From contig JAJEKV010000021.1 of the NCBI GenBank assembly GCA_021234155.1, positions 12,397,760 through 12,461,759 of the forward strand: 64,000 nt of DNA. The letters are read 5' to 3'. Each line of letters opens with the position of its first letter. The first letter of the stretch is position 1. The DNA comes from Isoetes taiwanensis. Its lineage: Eukaryota; Streptophyta; Lycopodiopsida; Isoetales; Isoetaceae. The position numbers and the translations under genes are program-made. This document shows, one piece after another, positions 34,351 to 46,330 of the stretch. Under the pieces are notes generated by a model. It was not told the DNA's origin. It saw only the letters and a program-made list of their open reading frames with translations, and ran no database searches.

Positions 34351-35505
34351 ATGTGTAGGTTGATATATATTTTTGTCTCTTCAGTTTCCACCAAATAACA
34401 ATTGATAAAGATATCAGGGCACTTGCAAGTGGCAGAACTAATTCAGATCCATTCTCCTAAAAACAGTGAGAATCTGAGGCATTCAAATTCCAAGAGTAAA
34501 CTTTGCATGATGCTATTTGAATGCACCCTTTGGAGGCAAAAAAAACCCGAACATATGGTATCATGATGACATTCATAACTTTCAAATTTGCATAACTAAG
34601 TATTTCTAACCTTATTTGGAGTTGGTCTCTTACAACTATATAATCAATCTATACAGTGAGTGTATACTTTCTACTAATGCAATGCCATTTGGAATTATTT
34701 TATAAGGACTTTTAGGGACTTTAAGCTGGTGATTTCTATTTCAACATGGTAGTGGGATCATTGCATTCGATATCTTAGTAAGAATAAAGTTCTATCGCAA
34801 ACGTGTGATGGTACAAAAAATTTATGTTTGCTCTAGTAGTTATTATCACTAAACTAGCACCAGCATACAGGGTGTATAAGGCATTCCATATGTTATTATT
34901 TCCATCTGTATGGGGTCCATCAATAGGAGTAATTTGAAATAAGATGAATGCACTAAAAGAATGTAGTCTGTGCATCAGCTCTGATTTTAGCTCAATTGAG
35001 AAGGAGTGAGAAGTGTTGACAAGGTAAAGGATGCAACATCATAAGTTGGAATAGCAAAAGGCAATTATTATCCAAAGATTTAGACAACAACCATGGCATT
35101 TTGATCATAAGGACCTTATTGTCTCAATTACACAATTATGCAAGATGCGGCACTTCGGCCATCCACATGTTTTTTATAATCGTGATCCCCACTCCACAAT
35201 GTGATGATCGAATAACGTTTACTTTTTTAGTTGTGAATTCAAAGGCCTATGTCGATCTGAACATCTAGTTGCTTCTAAAATAATAACTAGGTTAGAAAAA
35301 TATCAAGATATTATGAACATCTCGCTAAGATATTGTCCCACTTAGCAAAGCAAAAATATGTAGCATAATAACAGGGGGTTTTCTTTGTGTTTTTGTACGC
35401 TTTTCACTAAGGTTTTTCTATGATTTCGTGATGTATTCAAATGGATGTACTAATGCGTACATCTAGAGTGCACCATTTCCGAACCATTGATTTTAGCCTT
35501 TTTTT
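34351..35505. other. Non-genic stretch
   Basis: AT-rich sequence with no supported gene, RNA or element. Confidence 0.3.
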
Positions 35506-35510
35506 TCCAA

Positions 35511-35720
35511 TGGTCAACAACCAATGGCTCACAACAAAAGCCCTTTTTTTGTGCGTGTGGTGCATAATGGTCAACAACCAATGGCTCACAACAAAAGCCC
35601 TTTTTTTTTGTGCGTGTGGTATAATAATGGTCAACAACCAATGGCTCACAACAAAAGCCCTTTTTTGCGTGTGGTGCATAATGGTCAACAACCAATGGCT
35701 CACAACAAAAGCCCTCTTTT
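35511..35720. repeat. Four-copy 58-bp tandem repeat
   Basis: Four copies of a unit running atggtcaacaaccaatggct, cacaacaaaagccc, a T tract of variable length, then gtgcgtgtggt. Length differences are confined to the T tract. Open frames on both strands across the array are repeat artefacts. Confidence 0.95.
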
Positions 35721-36289
35721 GTGGGCTTGAAAGGGGCATGTAGTGCGGTTTCTACCGCAACACATTTCTTATCATAACTTTTGATCCGAGCTCGTTTGAG
35801 ATGATTTTTATTGCCTTGGAAAGCTCTCTCGGGGAGATCTTTTTGATGGTGTATGATATGGATATGTTTAGTTGTTAAGTTATCTATGCTAAAACAGCAA
35901 TTTTCTCGGCGGGTTTGGTAGGCTTTCACATCCTACCGGTGATTAATCTGTGATTGCGCTATTGGATATTGTTTTATGGCTCATTCGAATGAAGCTTGCA
36001 AAAATTACCATGCATTTTTAGATTTTGAGGCAGTTATTAAGCAAATTCCAAGGCTTCTAGATCCTTGTGTTAACAAGCGTAAAAGTTTCCACTTTGGTTT
36101 CTCACCACAAGAATCCATGGAGGTCAAAGGCTGTTAAATTCGATTTGAAAATGTTTGTGTATGGGTGTTGCAAACTTTATGACTTTCGTAATAATCGGAT
36201 CAATCCGCTCTATCTTTATGGTAACTTTTACTTATGTTCTATTTGTTTTATTGTGATCAAATTCAAAAGCTACAATGTGATGAAAGCCT

Positions 36290-36550
36290 CAAATGAATTC
36301 TAGTTTTTTCTCGGTTTGAATTCTATTTTTTTTGTCACAAATGAATTCTAGTTTTTTCGGGTTTGAATTCTATATTTTTTTTGTCAAGAGGGGCAATTTT
36401 TTTTTGCAAAACAAACCATTAACATCCAACATATAAAAATTAAATCCCCCAACACATAACAACCAACACATAACAACCATTGACATTAACAACCAACACA
36501 TAACTACCATTGACATTAATTAACACAACCATTGGGTCCAACACATTTAA
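36290..36550. repeat. Short tandem duplications
   Basis: Two copies of a 60-base unit (gaattctagttttttc to ttttttgtca, 36295-36390), then repeats of aacaaccaacacataac and ccattgacattaa (36455-36525). Confidence 0.7.
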
Positions 36551-36584
36551 ATTAAAATCCCCCTTAAACCCCCTTTGGTTTGGA

Positions 36585-36838
36585 TGCATATTCACACGGG
36601 GGGTGATTTAGGGCAGCGAGAGCCCTCATAATTGTATTTTGCACGTACAAAATCAACACCATATAGTATTTCGCTTGAAATCTTATAGTATTTGCGAATC
36701 TTGTTATACAGTATAACAAATTTTGTACTTGCATACCCCACAAACGAGGAACTTTACGTACGGTGTAGATTAAGGAATAAGGGGTGAATATGCCTATCCA
36801 ACAGCTCTCGTTGCCCGGAGTCACCCCGTGTGAATATA
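36585..36838. mobile_element. Fold-back (MITE-like) element
   Basis: The ends are imperfect inverted repeats: tattcacacggggggtgat...gggcagcgagagc on the left and its complement (gctctcgttgcccggagtcac...cgtgtgaata) on the right, about 36 bases each. The 180 bases between have no coding signal. The family is unknown; no clean target duplication could be assigned. Confidence 0.55.
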
Positions 36839-36931
36839 TAGGACATATTATGAGATAAATATACGATCATATTAATGAAGATATTACATCTACAGATTAG
36901 ATATGTGTGAAATGCCAACAATTTCTAGCCA

Positions 36932-37225
36932 TCACTTGCGACATGTATTCTGTTCAAATTGGACAGCAGAATTGATAGTGGAATTGGAAGTATATACTTT
37001 GTAAGTGCAAAGGAGACCATAGTCAGAGCCAAACAAGTTGCCTTGTTGGCAACAATAACGGTTCACAGCAGCAACTGTAGAGTTGCAAATGTCATTGATG
37101 GCTAGAGCCTCAGGGAAGCACTCCTCTATTGGAGGAGTAGAGAGGCTAGCATGAAGTTTCGATGGCATTACAAAGAGCATCTCCATACCTAGGCCAATAA
37201 CCACCATCATCATTGATTTAGCCAT
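36932..37225 (-). CDS. Small secreted Cys-rich protein
   Basis: A 97-residue minus-strand ORF. I start at M-A-K-S-M-M-M (37225) because it has a better initiation context than the upstream in-frame ATG at 37261 and follows a TATA-like ATAAATAG (about 37270-37277) at a suitable distance. The first 25 or so residues are hydrophobic and look like a signal peptide. The mature part has six cysteines in the order C, C, CC, C, C. A CC pair after two single cysteines recalls the prolamin/ECA1-type or LTP-like small secreted families, but spacing and number do not match nsLTPs (eight Cys). It likely acts outside the cell. No intron is needed. Confidence 0.55.
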   Translation of the reverse strand: MAKSMMMVVIGLGMEMLFVMPSKLHASLSTPPIEECFPEALAINDICNSTVAAVNRYCCQQGNLFGSDYGLLCTYKVYTSNSTINSAVQFEQNTCRK

Positions 37226-37269
37226 ATTTGCTTGCGTTGGATATGTGATACGCAACACCACATTCTTGC

Positions 37270-37277
37270 CTATTTAT
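37270..37277 (-). promoter_or_regulatory. TATA-like box of the small Cys-rich gene
   Basis: ATAAATAG on the minus strand, about 47 bases upstream of the chosen ATG. Confidence 0.35.
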
Positions 37278-37800
37278 CCATCTGCTAACAAAAGTGGTTT
37301 GGTGAAATTAGATACATGTTTCAAAGATGAACCACACCCCATTGAAATGGGATGCCCCCTTCACACAATTTCAATCCTCCATTAATGTATCTCTTGCCTT
37401 TTCTCTGCCACCAACTAAGATAGATAGGAGGAATATCACGTGTTTGAGTTAATGATTTCAAACATTGACTTTCCTATCTAAGGATCACATTTGCAGTTAA
37501 GTAAGAAACTTAAAAGCAATCTAAATAAAACTATCAGAGGTGGATCTATCATCATCATGCACATGACATCAAGGTAAGTGGGTCGAGATTCCTGCCTGAT
37601 TCAAAATCATTCTTATCAAGAATGAAAACTCGATGCACAAAACCCTGTAGAACCCAGTCATTGCTTACATTAACGTAGTGGAAACAGGAAGGGGTCGGGC
37701 ATTCTTGCCATCCCCCTGACCTTCAGAATCTGGTCGTGCCTCCCCCCTTCACGTTCCACATCACGGGAATCCAAAAATCTAGACAAATTTGTGTTCACTA

Positions 37801-37925
37801 GGCACGAGAAGTACTTGTTGTGCTAGGGAACCGCCTGGTTTGAGGGGTTTCCGGCGGGAAGCTCGGCACGAGAAGTACTTGTTGTGCTAGGGAACCACCT
37901 GATTTGAGGGGTTTCCGGCGAGAAG
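37801..37925. repeat. 62-bp tandem duplication
   Basis: ggcacgagaagtacttgttg with the following 42 bases occurs twice in direct succession with three differences. Confidence 0.9.
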
Positions 37926-37929
37926 CTGG

Positions 37930-40260
37930 CAGCGGAGCCGCTGCCGGCTTCCCACCGGAAATCCTGAAGACCAAGCGGCTCCCAGGCGTAAGCCACCAGT
38001 AGGTGGAAATTCCGTGCTTGTCTTTTGTTTTTTACCCCCTCCCCCCTCCCCTTTTTTTCCCCCACTAGGGCGGAGCTCTTAGCTATGGCGATGTCGATCT
38101 CTCGGTTCATGGAGGCGCTTGAAGGACTTTGAGGTCTTGGTGCAAAGCTCTACCTTTGTTTCGAGTGTTTTCTTAGTTTGCTTCCATTTGTGGTGGTCCG
38201 TCATCTGCAATGGGTCTCGAAGCGGCAACAGTAGTTGTCGAGCTCCATTTGGGCGGTTGTCTTTGCGGTAGGTTTCTTCTCAGTTCAAGATGAAACTGCA
38301 GATAAAGCTCCACAAGAAGCTCTCCGGTATCAGTCAGGCTCGATGCATGTCTTCTTATTGCTGTGAAGCCTTTGCGACTCTCTTATCTATCTTTCTAAAG
38401 CTGTATACAACAATCTGGCACCTCTTCCACAGGTTATGGCACTGGATATACAAAAAAAAGGAAGGGTCTATGGCACCGGTTAGCAAAAAAAGAAGGGATC
38501 GTGTCCCTTCTAGGTCTTATTTATGGTTTGAAAGCATTTCGTTTCTTTCAGAATGCTCTGCCGCTGGGAGTGGAATCAACCGCAATACAACCGGACTGTA
38601 TTTCATCACGATCGCTCTCTTTAGGTTATGGCTATAAGAGGAGCTGTTGTCGGAATGGTCTGAACTGCCACAAGTTTCTTCTGGTTACTCCATAGCCTTG
38701 CCCTGCCTTTGGTTATTTTGCCTCCGGATCAGAAGATCTTGATCCTTATGTAACAAATTTATGATCCTTATGTTGTCTTCGGATCAGAAAACCGTTTGAT
38801 AGAGTTTTGAGTCTTGAAATTGTGTTCAAATCTTGACGTTGTAAATTTTTTAGTAAAAGCTGTGGCGCCGCCAAAAGCCTCTTGTCCCAAAAATATCTAA
38901 AATAAATAAATAGGAAAAACCGGAGGAATTTCCACCTCATGGTGGTTTGGAAGTTAAAGGTAAAATGGTCTATTTCGATGGGACACAAGGTTCTTCAGCA
39001 GGTTATTCACTTTCCAGTTACGTCAAGTTACGCCTAGGGTTTCATTCTGCGCGCCATTTTTTTGCTGTCTTCTTGCTGGTGCCATAGCCGATCTCTGTGT
39101 TTGCAGTGGCGCCATCGCTGTCTCTGCTTCTGATGGTGGCGCCATCTAATTTATGGATTAATTTGAGGAAGTTGCAGAACGTTTGGACAAATCTATGGGA
39201 AATTTGAACATTTTTGCTCTGTTTTTGCTTCCGCCTTAGGCATCCAGCTGCTAGGTTTAGTTTGGCAAAGTTTCAAGACATTTGGATAATCTGCGGGTCG
39301 TTTTTGCTGGCGCCATAGCCGATTTCCCTATTTCTGATGGCGCCATTCCTGTGTTTGACGAAATTTTTGAAGATTGAGAAACTTTTTTTGCATGTTGATT
39401 TCTTGCTTCAAGATGTCTGCGCCGTGAATTTGAAAGGTAATCCAGCTGAGGGTTTCTGCTTAGGTAATCTAGGAGATAATCCGTCTTAGATCTGCTGCAA
39501 AACCATGATTTGTTGCCGGATCTTTGAAGCTTAAGGACTCTGTTGCCTGAGGATCTGCTAGATTTGAAGCTTAAGGCCTCTGTCGGATATGCCGGATCTT
39601 TGATGCTAAGAGGCTTCTGCTGCGGCAAAGCATCTGATCATCCTCTCTTGCACCTGTAATCAGCCATACAGAAGAATGGGAAAGAGGAGAAAATGGGGGA
39701 AGCTGGAGCTACAGATATTTTTAGAACAGTGATGTCTATCCACAGACATAGGGAATTTCTACAGAAACAGGGGATTTCCCTGCAGCAATGGAATGAAACA
39801 TCAAAAGTTCCCGAGTCTTGAAATTTGATTTTAAATGAATGCAACTAAAAATGGAATTGCAAGTAACTTAAAAAACTAATAACATTTCTGGAAAAGAAAA
39901 ACATAACAGAACAAGGGATAGAAACAACAGAATCAACTCTAGGTGAACTTTACATTTCGGCCATCCCTTTTTGTGGTATTTCATGTGAGTTATTGCTAAG
40001 ATCTTGGACCAAGCAGCATATTCCAGGGGACACGAAAATTCATCAAGACCATCAGATCCAACAAACTGGGGGAATAGAACAAAAGGTTCCCAATATTCTA
40101 AAAAAGTGTGCCAGAAGGGACAAGCTGTATGGGCCATGGCATCTGAATAGTAATAATAAATATAAAATATATAAAATATAAAATGGACCTTCACGACTTT
40201 GTGAAGAAGCATACGCCTAGTCCCCAAACGCACAGAAATATCCCATCACAAGAAAGATCT
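37930..40260. other. Mostly non-genic; GGCGCCAT-rich block
   Basis: No supported gene on the plus strand. The core gcgccat recurs at least five times between 39050 and 39350 (three as ggcgccat followed by different bases, two followed by agccgat), which looks like decayed repeat DNA. The minus-strand frame at 39868-40233 has somewhat protein-like composition (W-S-K-I-L-A-I-T-H-M-K-Y-H-K) but overlaps the protease promoter and has no recognised domain. Confidence 0.35.
40155..40182 (+). promoter_or_regulatory. TATA-rich region before protease gene
   Basis: A run of tataaaa-type boxes (ataaatataaaatatataaa) about 90-110 bases upstream of the ATG, a plausible core promoter for the aleurain-like gene. 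Confidence 0.4.
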
Positions 40261-40265
40261 TAGCT

Positions 40266-42246
40266 ATGGCGCTTCTCTTCGCCGTAGTAGTGGCCCTGCT
40301 TGCTTCAGCAGAATGCCGCCTCTTTGGAGACCACAAAGCTGATATTGCCATGGTCACTGAAGAAGAATCTCTCATGCCTGTTCGCTTTTCTGATCTCTTA
40401 GGAGACTCCCCTCTAGTGTTGCAATTTGAGGATTTCGCCACGAGGTTTGAAGCTCTTCTTAGTCTTCTCATAGCTTGATTTCTGGGAATGGAATTGTGAT
40501 TTCTTGCTCTTTTTCATTGGATTGAATTACACAGGTATAAAAAAATGTATTCCTCAAAAGGGGAGCTTCAATCTCGTTTTGCTGCTTTCAAGAGAAGTCT
40601 GGAGCTCATTGAGAAAACAAATAGTAGGAATCTTCCTTACGTGCTTGCAGTAAACGGTACGTTCAAACCGCTTTGACTTTTTCTTTCGGTACAGGTGGGT
40701 TGTTCACAAGTGGTTTGTTCAGTAATGAAGAAAACCCTAATACAAAATGTAGAGTTGTAAACATTATTATGCTATGCATATGATGGCAGAGTTTGCTGAT
40801 ATGACATGGGAGGAGTTCCGGAAAACCCATCTATTTGAGTCTCAAGATTGTTCAGCTACAAAAGGAAATCATGTACTGTCTAATGTTGCAGCACCAATTC
40901 AGGTTAGACACATTCACTAATCATTTTCCCCTTTCCTCGCCTCTAACATGAGACGTTATTGTTCACCATAATATAGAAAGATTGGCGCGACGATAAGATA
41001 GTAAGCCCTGTAAAGGACCAAGGTGATTGTGGCTCTTGTTGGACATTCAGGTACATAAACACTATAAACAACAATAAGGTATTCATCTGAAACATACGAG
41101 TGACATGCAGCACAACAGGAGCTTTGGAGGCAGCTCATACACAAGCAACTGGAGAACATGTTCTTTTATCTGAACAGCAATTGGTAGACTGTGCTGGTGA
41201 CTTTAACAATTTTGGATGTGATGGAGGTTTGCCATCTCAAGCATTTGAGTATATAAAATACAATGGTGGATTGGACACGGAGGAGGCATATCCATATACA
41301 GGCCTGGATGGGCACTGCAAGTTTTCTCAGAATTCTATTGGTGCAAGTCTATATGATGTTGTCAACATTACAACGGTAAGCGTGTTCATTTTTATTCTAT
41401 AATACCATCAAATGAATAAATGACATGCAATATTCAGGGCTCCGAAGAAGAGCTTATAGATGCAGTAGGTTTTTGGAGACCAGTGAGTGTAGCATATGAG
41501 GCTACAGACGATTTTATGTTATACAGTGGCGGTGTGTATACTAGTTCCGAGTGTAGATCTGATGCTGCTGTAAGCTGATTCATTTCTCCAAGCTTTTTAA
41601 ACTGAAGTTTGGATATAAGTGTGTAAATTTGATTTCCCTTCCTTTATATTGCAGAATGTGAATCATGCTGTGTTAGCTGTGGGATACAACAGAGCAGGAC
41701 CTGGCTTGCCATACTGGATTATTAAGAATTCATGGGGCGAATCATGGGGACTCAAGGGCTACTTTCACATGGAGCTCGGGAAGAATATGTGTGGTAATGT
41801 CTTTGTCTTCAAAACCCAATGCATTATGCAAAAGCAAAAAAAATAACAACAAATGCTTATAGGTCTGCATCTTTAGAACAAGCTTTAATGTCAGTAACAC
41901 AGACAATACTAGAAGCGCCAGTGGCTAAAACATTGCAACGTTTTGTAGAAAATTCCTGATAGGTTGTCTTTAGGTCCTTTAAAACCAACCAGTTCTGTAG
42001 CTCAAGAGCAGTAAAACAACGTTACTTTTTACGTCTCCGACAGTCAATACCAAAATTACACGAAGATGATTAGCAGAAAATGACAAATAAAACATAACAC
42101 AAGCTTAGAAACCTTGAGGAAATAAATGTAAAATTGTAAACATCACATGTGCAAATGTCATTAGAAATCCTAACTCTCTCTCAAATTTGAATGTAGGTAT
42201 TGCAACTTGTGCATCCTATCCTATAGTGGCAAAAGACATCGCTTAA
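40266..42246 (+). CDS. Aleurain-like papain-family cysteine protease (cathepsin H type), intact
   Basis: Eight GT-AG exons: 40266-40444, 40535-40656, 40790-40902, 40977-41050, 41111-41375, 41438-41569, 41655-41793, 42197-42246. They join in frame to 357 residues, the usual aleurain length. In order: a hydrophobic signal peptide (about residues 1-18), an I29 inhibitor prodomain (F-A-A-F-K...L-E-L-I-E), the mini-chain region C-S-A-T-K-G-N-H characteristic of cathepsin H/aleurain, and a C1A catalytic domain. All catalytic residues are present: Gln in Q-G-D-C-G-S-C-W, the Cys of G-S-C-W, His in V-N-H-A-V-L, and Asn in K-N-S-W-G. The end, I-A-T-C-A-S-Y-P, is typical of the family. The enzyme is a vacuolar aminopeptidase/endopeptidase. 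Reading through the last donor at 41794 would give a shorter alternative end (stop near 41846) lacking the final conserved Cys. Confidence 0.95.
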
Positions 42247-42480
42247 CACATCCCTCACACATATGTAAATAACAATATTTAATTATTTGTAAATATGTGT
42301 AAGCATAAGTCAAAAGACATTGTTTAACACATATCGCACACGTGTAAATTACAATATTTAATCATTTGTAAATAATATGTGCAAGCATAAACTGCATCCT
42401 ATCCTATAGTCAGAAAAGACATGGTTTAACACATACCTCACAAGATATGTAAATTACATGTTTAATATTTGTAAGTGTAT
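42205..42480 (+). repeat. Tandem copies of the protease terminal exon and 3' UTR
   Basis: The end of the last exon, gcatcctatcctatag, with its stop and 3' flank (aaaagacatcgcttaacaca, then tatgtaaat...caatatttaat), is followed by a partial copy from about 42309 and a copy with the coding part from 42391. Units are about 90 bases. The extra copies are not part of the CDS. Confidence 0.85.
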
Positions 42481-42482
42481 AA

Positions 42483-42668
42483 GGGTGCTTTCCCATGGAC
42501 GGACGGACCTGGATGAGGTCAGGCCCAGGTCCAAAAGTAACCGTCAGGATTACTTTCCAAATGAGGTTCTTAACCTCAGCCACTCAGGTTCTTAGCTCAT
42601 GGGAACATCGGAATAGCAGACCAGACCTTCAGGAAATCTGGAGGTTTTCTGCCCATGGGAAAGCACCC
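42483..42668. mobile_element. PIF/Harbinger-type (Tourist-like) MITE
   Basis: Perfect 16-base terminal inverted repeats GGGTGCTTTCCCATGG (42483-42498 and 42653-42668), flanked on both sides by the three-base target duplication TAA (42480-42482 and 42669-42671). Length is 186 bases with no ORF. The GGG start and TAA target are diagnostic of Tourist-like MITEs moved in trans by Harbinger transposases. Confidence 0.9.
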
Positions 42669-42671
42669 TAA

Positions 42672-44433
42672 GAATTATGTGTTAGTTATCTTGAGACCTA
42701 ATTACTATAAGAGATTATTGCGGTGGGAGACAATTATTGTCACGCGGAATCTATCGTGGCAGTCAAGCACTTCGTGACCCACTTATTGGTTTGGATTGTT
42801 AATAGACCCACTTTTTGGTTTGAATTTGAAATGGTTCAAACAAACGTATTCTTATCATAACATCTCAGACATCATCTAGGGTTACCAACTCCAGATTTAG
42901 CACCAATAATGGCCGAGGAGGCTTCATTATTTTGCAAATAGTATCACGTAATAAACTTAAAATGTGCTACAATATAGTCTCATTTGACACAAGGCCTGGT
43001 GAATGATATGAAACAAAGTTTAGCACGCAATCATAAGATTTACTTACTAATAAAACAACGCTCTTAAGGCCAAAGCATATTACCCAACCAGGCTTGCAAA
43101 AGCAAAGAGTACCGAGAAAGTCCATGAATGGAATTAGGAAAGAAAACCCTTAGAGGATCCTATCTAAGAAAATAGCCATTTCAAATTCAAAACTGAGTGC
43201 CTTACAGAATAATATCAAGAACAATGGGAAATAAAGATTAGCCTCATACCCATTGCGCAAAGCTTTGGCTTAGATGATGTTCTACTCCATGGGGCTGGCA
43301 GGTTCAATATTTAAATACATAAGGGAGTAAGCCCATCATACAACATACCTAAAATTCTAGAAAAATATCTCATTAAGAATGCTACAATAGAATCCTTTCT
43401 AAGTTATCAATATTAAACATATGTGTATTGCACATCTTCTATTATCCCATAAGTATAAGTATGTGATAAGTAACTACACCCTAACTTGGCTTAACTTTAT
43501 CTAATCTAACCCAACCTTGACTTTAACATTGACCAATCAAAGTTGTCCTCATGTATAGAAACTAGTTTTGCCACGATAACCCTTGTAGGATGCGCCTTGT
43601 ACTTTTTGAGGGAAAACGGCTAGTTAGTGACAATAAGTGCATACAATGGACATACATAAAAGCATTCATATAACCAAATAGATTGATATGAAGTAATATA
43701 GACTTGCTTTTGAAAAAGTAAATGATTTGCTTTCATCCAATAACATGGATGCCAGTTGTAGCCGTTGTCTTGTTTGTGGCTATTTGTAATTTCTTAGTCG
43801 TAGTCTAGGTATCTCGATATAGATCCACCATTCTAGTCATTGCTTACTTTCAGATCTATCAATTTGTCCTTTTGGTGGTGGATGAACTGTCCTTTTAGGT
43901 GATGGATGAACAAGATGATCGATTCCATTTGGATCTGATGTTGATTTCTCATGGGTTTGACACTGGGAATGCAATCATAAATGTCATACTATCTAACATG
44001 GATTATTGCCTAGGGTACTCCCAGTCTCCCACCCCTGCAATAGGGTCAAACTGACATGAGAGCCCATTTCAAGTGGCACGCAAAAATTGCTTCTTCTTCT
44101 TCTTATTCTTCTTCTTAAGGCAAGATGAATTAGCTATTCAGGCCAATGGATTATGATGGTTTGCTGAAGAAGACATGATAAAGGGAAGCCTACTAATATT
44201 ACATGTCTATTGCAAAGACGATTTTTTCAAGAGGAAATGAATTAGAATGGAATAGTTTTTTTCTTTGATCTTACACCTCCATAACTCCTGAGCTTAGATA
44301 ATGCACTATCAAAATACATTTGTCCTTCTATAGTGGGTTGATTTCTGTTTGTCCTGTCCATGCTTAATGTCAAAATCAACATCTCTACTTGATCATGAGC
44401 AATACATTGCTGACATAAAGTTTGATCCATGGA
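42672..44433. other. Non-genic stretch
   Basis: AT-rich sequence with a short (TTC)n run near 44091-44116. No gene, RNA or element could be supported. Confidence 0.35.
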
Positions 44434-44594
44434 CTTTTGTATGGATTCATCCTTTATACATTAATGCTTTCTCCATGGGAACAAAGAATCTTGTATTCAA
44501 CCTGAGATTCTCGAGGATTAGACATCCTACGATGCAAGGTTGATGTTTGGTTACTAATTGAATGGCCATGAAAGTAGATTGCATAGAAACTTTG

Positions 44595-44602
44595 CATGCA
44601 TG
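44595..44602 (+). promoter_or_regulatory. RY-type CATGCATG element
   Basis: Conserved counterpart of 9314-9321 in the other arm. Confidence 0.35.
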
Positions 44603-45314
44603 AAAAAGCAATTTGGTTACCTATGTACTGAGAAAGCAACACAATCGTACAGAAATCCTTGATTATCTCATTGATAAATAGAAGTCTTATGAAAATCATA
44701 GGCTCCATTTTCCCAGGCCCTACAATCCGTCAGCCAAGGCAGGTACCCGAAATGGGGGACCTGATTTTGTGATCGTACATCATTATAAAAAAAGGAGCTG
44801 GATGATTCGAGGAAGGAGCGTGATGATTCAAGAATTTGAAAACCTACCAGATGGACGACATGGTATGGAACTTTAAATGGGCACCCATGTTAGCAAAGAA
44901 TCGCGATTGTACTATTTTGGAAACATAGAAAAGTATGAACTTCTTTCCTGGCAGTACGACGCCTGTGTGCTGTTACTGGAGAGGACATGTACAACCATTT
45001 ATACTCTATGCTGGTGTTACTTGAGAGGGGGGGCCTGTATCGACCAATATGCTCTATCATGTAAACATCGAGGCCATACGGGGTTGGAAGAGGAATGAAT
45101 GTGCTGAAATTCCTAGAGACGAGAGGGTGATTCTGGGAGGAGTTGATGGAGAGATGGGCTAGGAGACGGGAGGAGATCGGGGCCGTGGAAGGGGCTAAGG
45201 TGGGGGTAAATCGAGGCCATGTTGGATGTGTGTCAAGGTCAAGGAGGGGCGCAATGGTGGTATAGGGGAGTGCATATGGGGGATGGAAGAGCCAAAATTT
45301 TACATCAAGGGAGC

Positions 45315-45332
45315 CACGTGGACGCCCACGTG
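45315..45332 (+). promoter_or_regulatory. Paired G-boxes (CACGTG x2), right copy
   Basis: CACGTG at 45315-45320 and 45327-45332, six bases apart as in the left copy, about 240 bases upstream of the ERF start. Confidence 0.6.
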
Positions 45333-45526
45333 ACGATGTGGCAGGACCAGTTTCTGCGTTGTCAGGGAGCGCCCGCAATGGTGGTACCACTTCTGAAAGC
45401 TCAAACACATTTAGCATATGACTCATCCCCGCTCATACCCCGGAAGCTTCTGGCGCACCCGCCGGGTGCCCGCTTTGCCCTCCGGATTTCCGCCTGCTCC
45501 CAAACGTTTCAGAACCCAGTCGTGCT

Positions 45527-45533
45527 TATAAAT
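45527..45533 (+). promoter_or_regulatory. TATA-like box overlapping upstream ATG, right copy
   Basis: TATAAAT with the upstream in-frame ATG (45532) inside it; the preferred ATG is at 45565. Same layout as the left copy. Confidence 0.4.
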
Positions 45534-45564
45534 GATCGTTCCGTATTTTGCCTCTTGCTCCAAG

Positions 45565-46330
45565 ATGGCCGATCTCCAGCTCGACTTTGATGTCGATTTT
45601 GATCTTGATCTTGATGACCCTTCCCTTGCCCTTCACCTCGACGATCTTGAGCCTGATCTTCACCACATTTTCAGCCCAGATTTCTTGCTTGACTGCTCAG
45701 TCTTGCAGCCTGATGCTGATACCTTGAAGAGCATAAAAACCCATGAGATATCAAAAGCCTCCTCCTCTGCCCAACATGGTAAGCAATATACTAACTTATT
45801 TCCAATCTTTGAACCTTTCATTTGCTATATTATATATGTAAGATATTTGCATTGCAGTAGAAGCCAGCAGCCTCAGAACTTCAAATACTACCAATCCCTA
45901 TCGTGGAGTGAGGCAGAGAAGGCCTGGAAAATGGGTAGCTGGAATCAGGGATCCTAAAAAGGGTAGCAGGGTATGGCTTGGAACATACAAAACTGCCGAA
46001 GAGGCCGCTCGAGCTTACGATGCCGCCGCGGTTCGGATCAAAGGATTAAGAGCAAAGCTCAACTTTTGCTTGCCCCATGATGATGCCAATCAAGACCATC
46101 TTTGGTCACATGAGATGGATGATTCTTTAGCCCTTGATGCCAAAGTTGTCCACATTGCAAGAATGCAACAGTTTGGCATGGAGGGCAGGATATCAAAGAG
46201 GCCAGATGTTAATACACACTGCCAAGGCTTTAGTTCAGAAGAGGGACCTTTGTTAGATGAGATGCTTCTTAATCCTCACACAGGTGGCAAAATGAAAAAA
46301 AGAAATAGAGGCCACCTTTGGAGCATGTAA
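45565..46330 (+). CDS. AP2/ERF transcription factor, right copy (two exons)
   Basis: Exon 1 45565-45778, intron 45779-45857 (GT-AG), exon 2 45858-46330; 228 residues, exactly the length of the left copy with matching exon sizes. The domain order is the same: acidic N-terminus with L-A-L-H-L, then the AP2 domain from Y-R-G-V-R-Q-R. Within and after the domain it differs by a few residues (for example K-G-L-R instead of K-G-S-R, and C-L-P instead of C-W-P). The acceptor is a tandem NAGNAG (cagtag; cagcag in the left copy), which could give proteins differing by one residue before the AP2 domain. The alternative start at 45532 adds 11 residues. Both copies are open, so this is an expressed-looking paralogue pair rather than gene plus pseudogene. 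Confidence 0.9.

Noticed and set aside
35437-35743. Overlapping open frames on both strands of about 100 residues
   Set aside because: They are created by the 58-bp tandem repeat; the peptide merely repeats with it.
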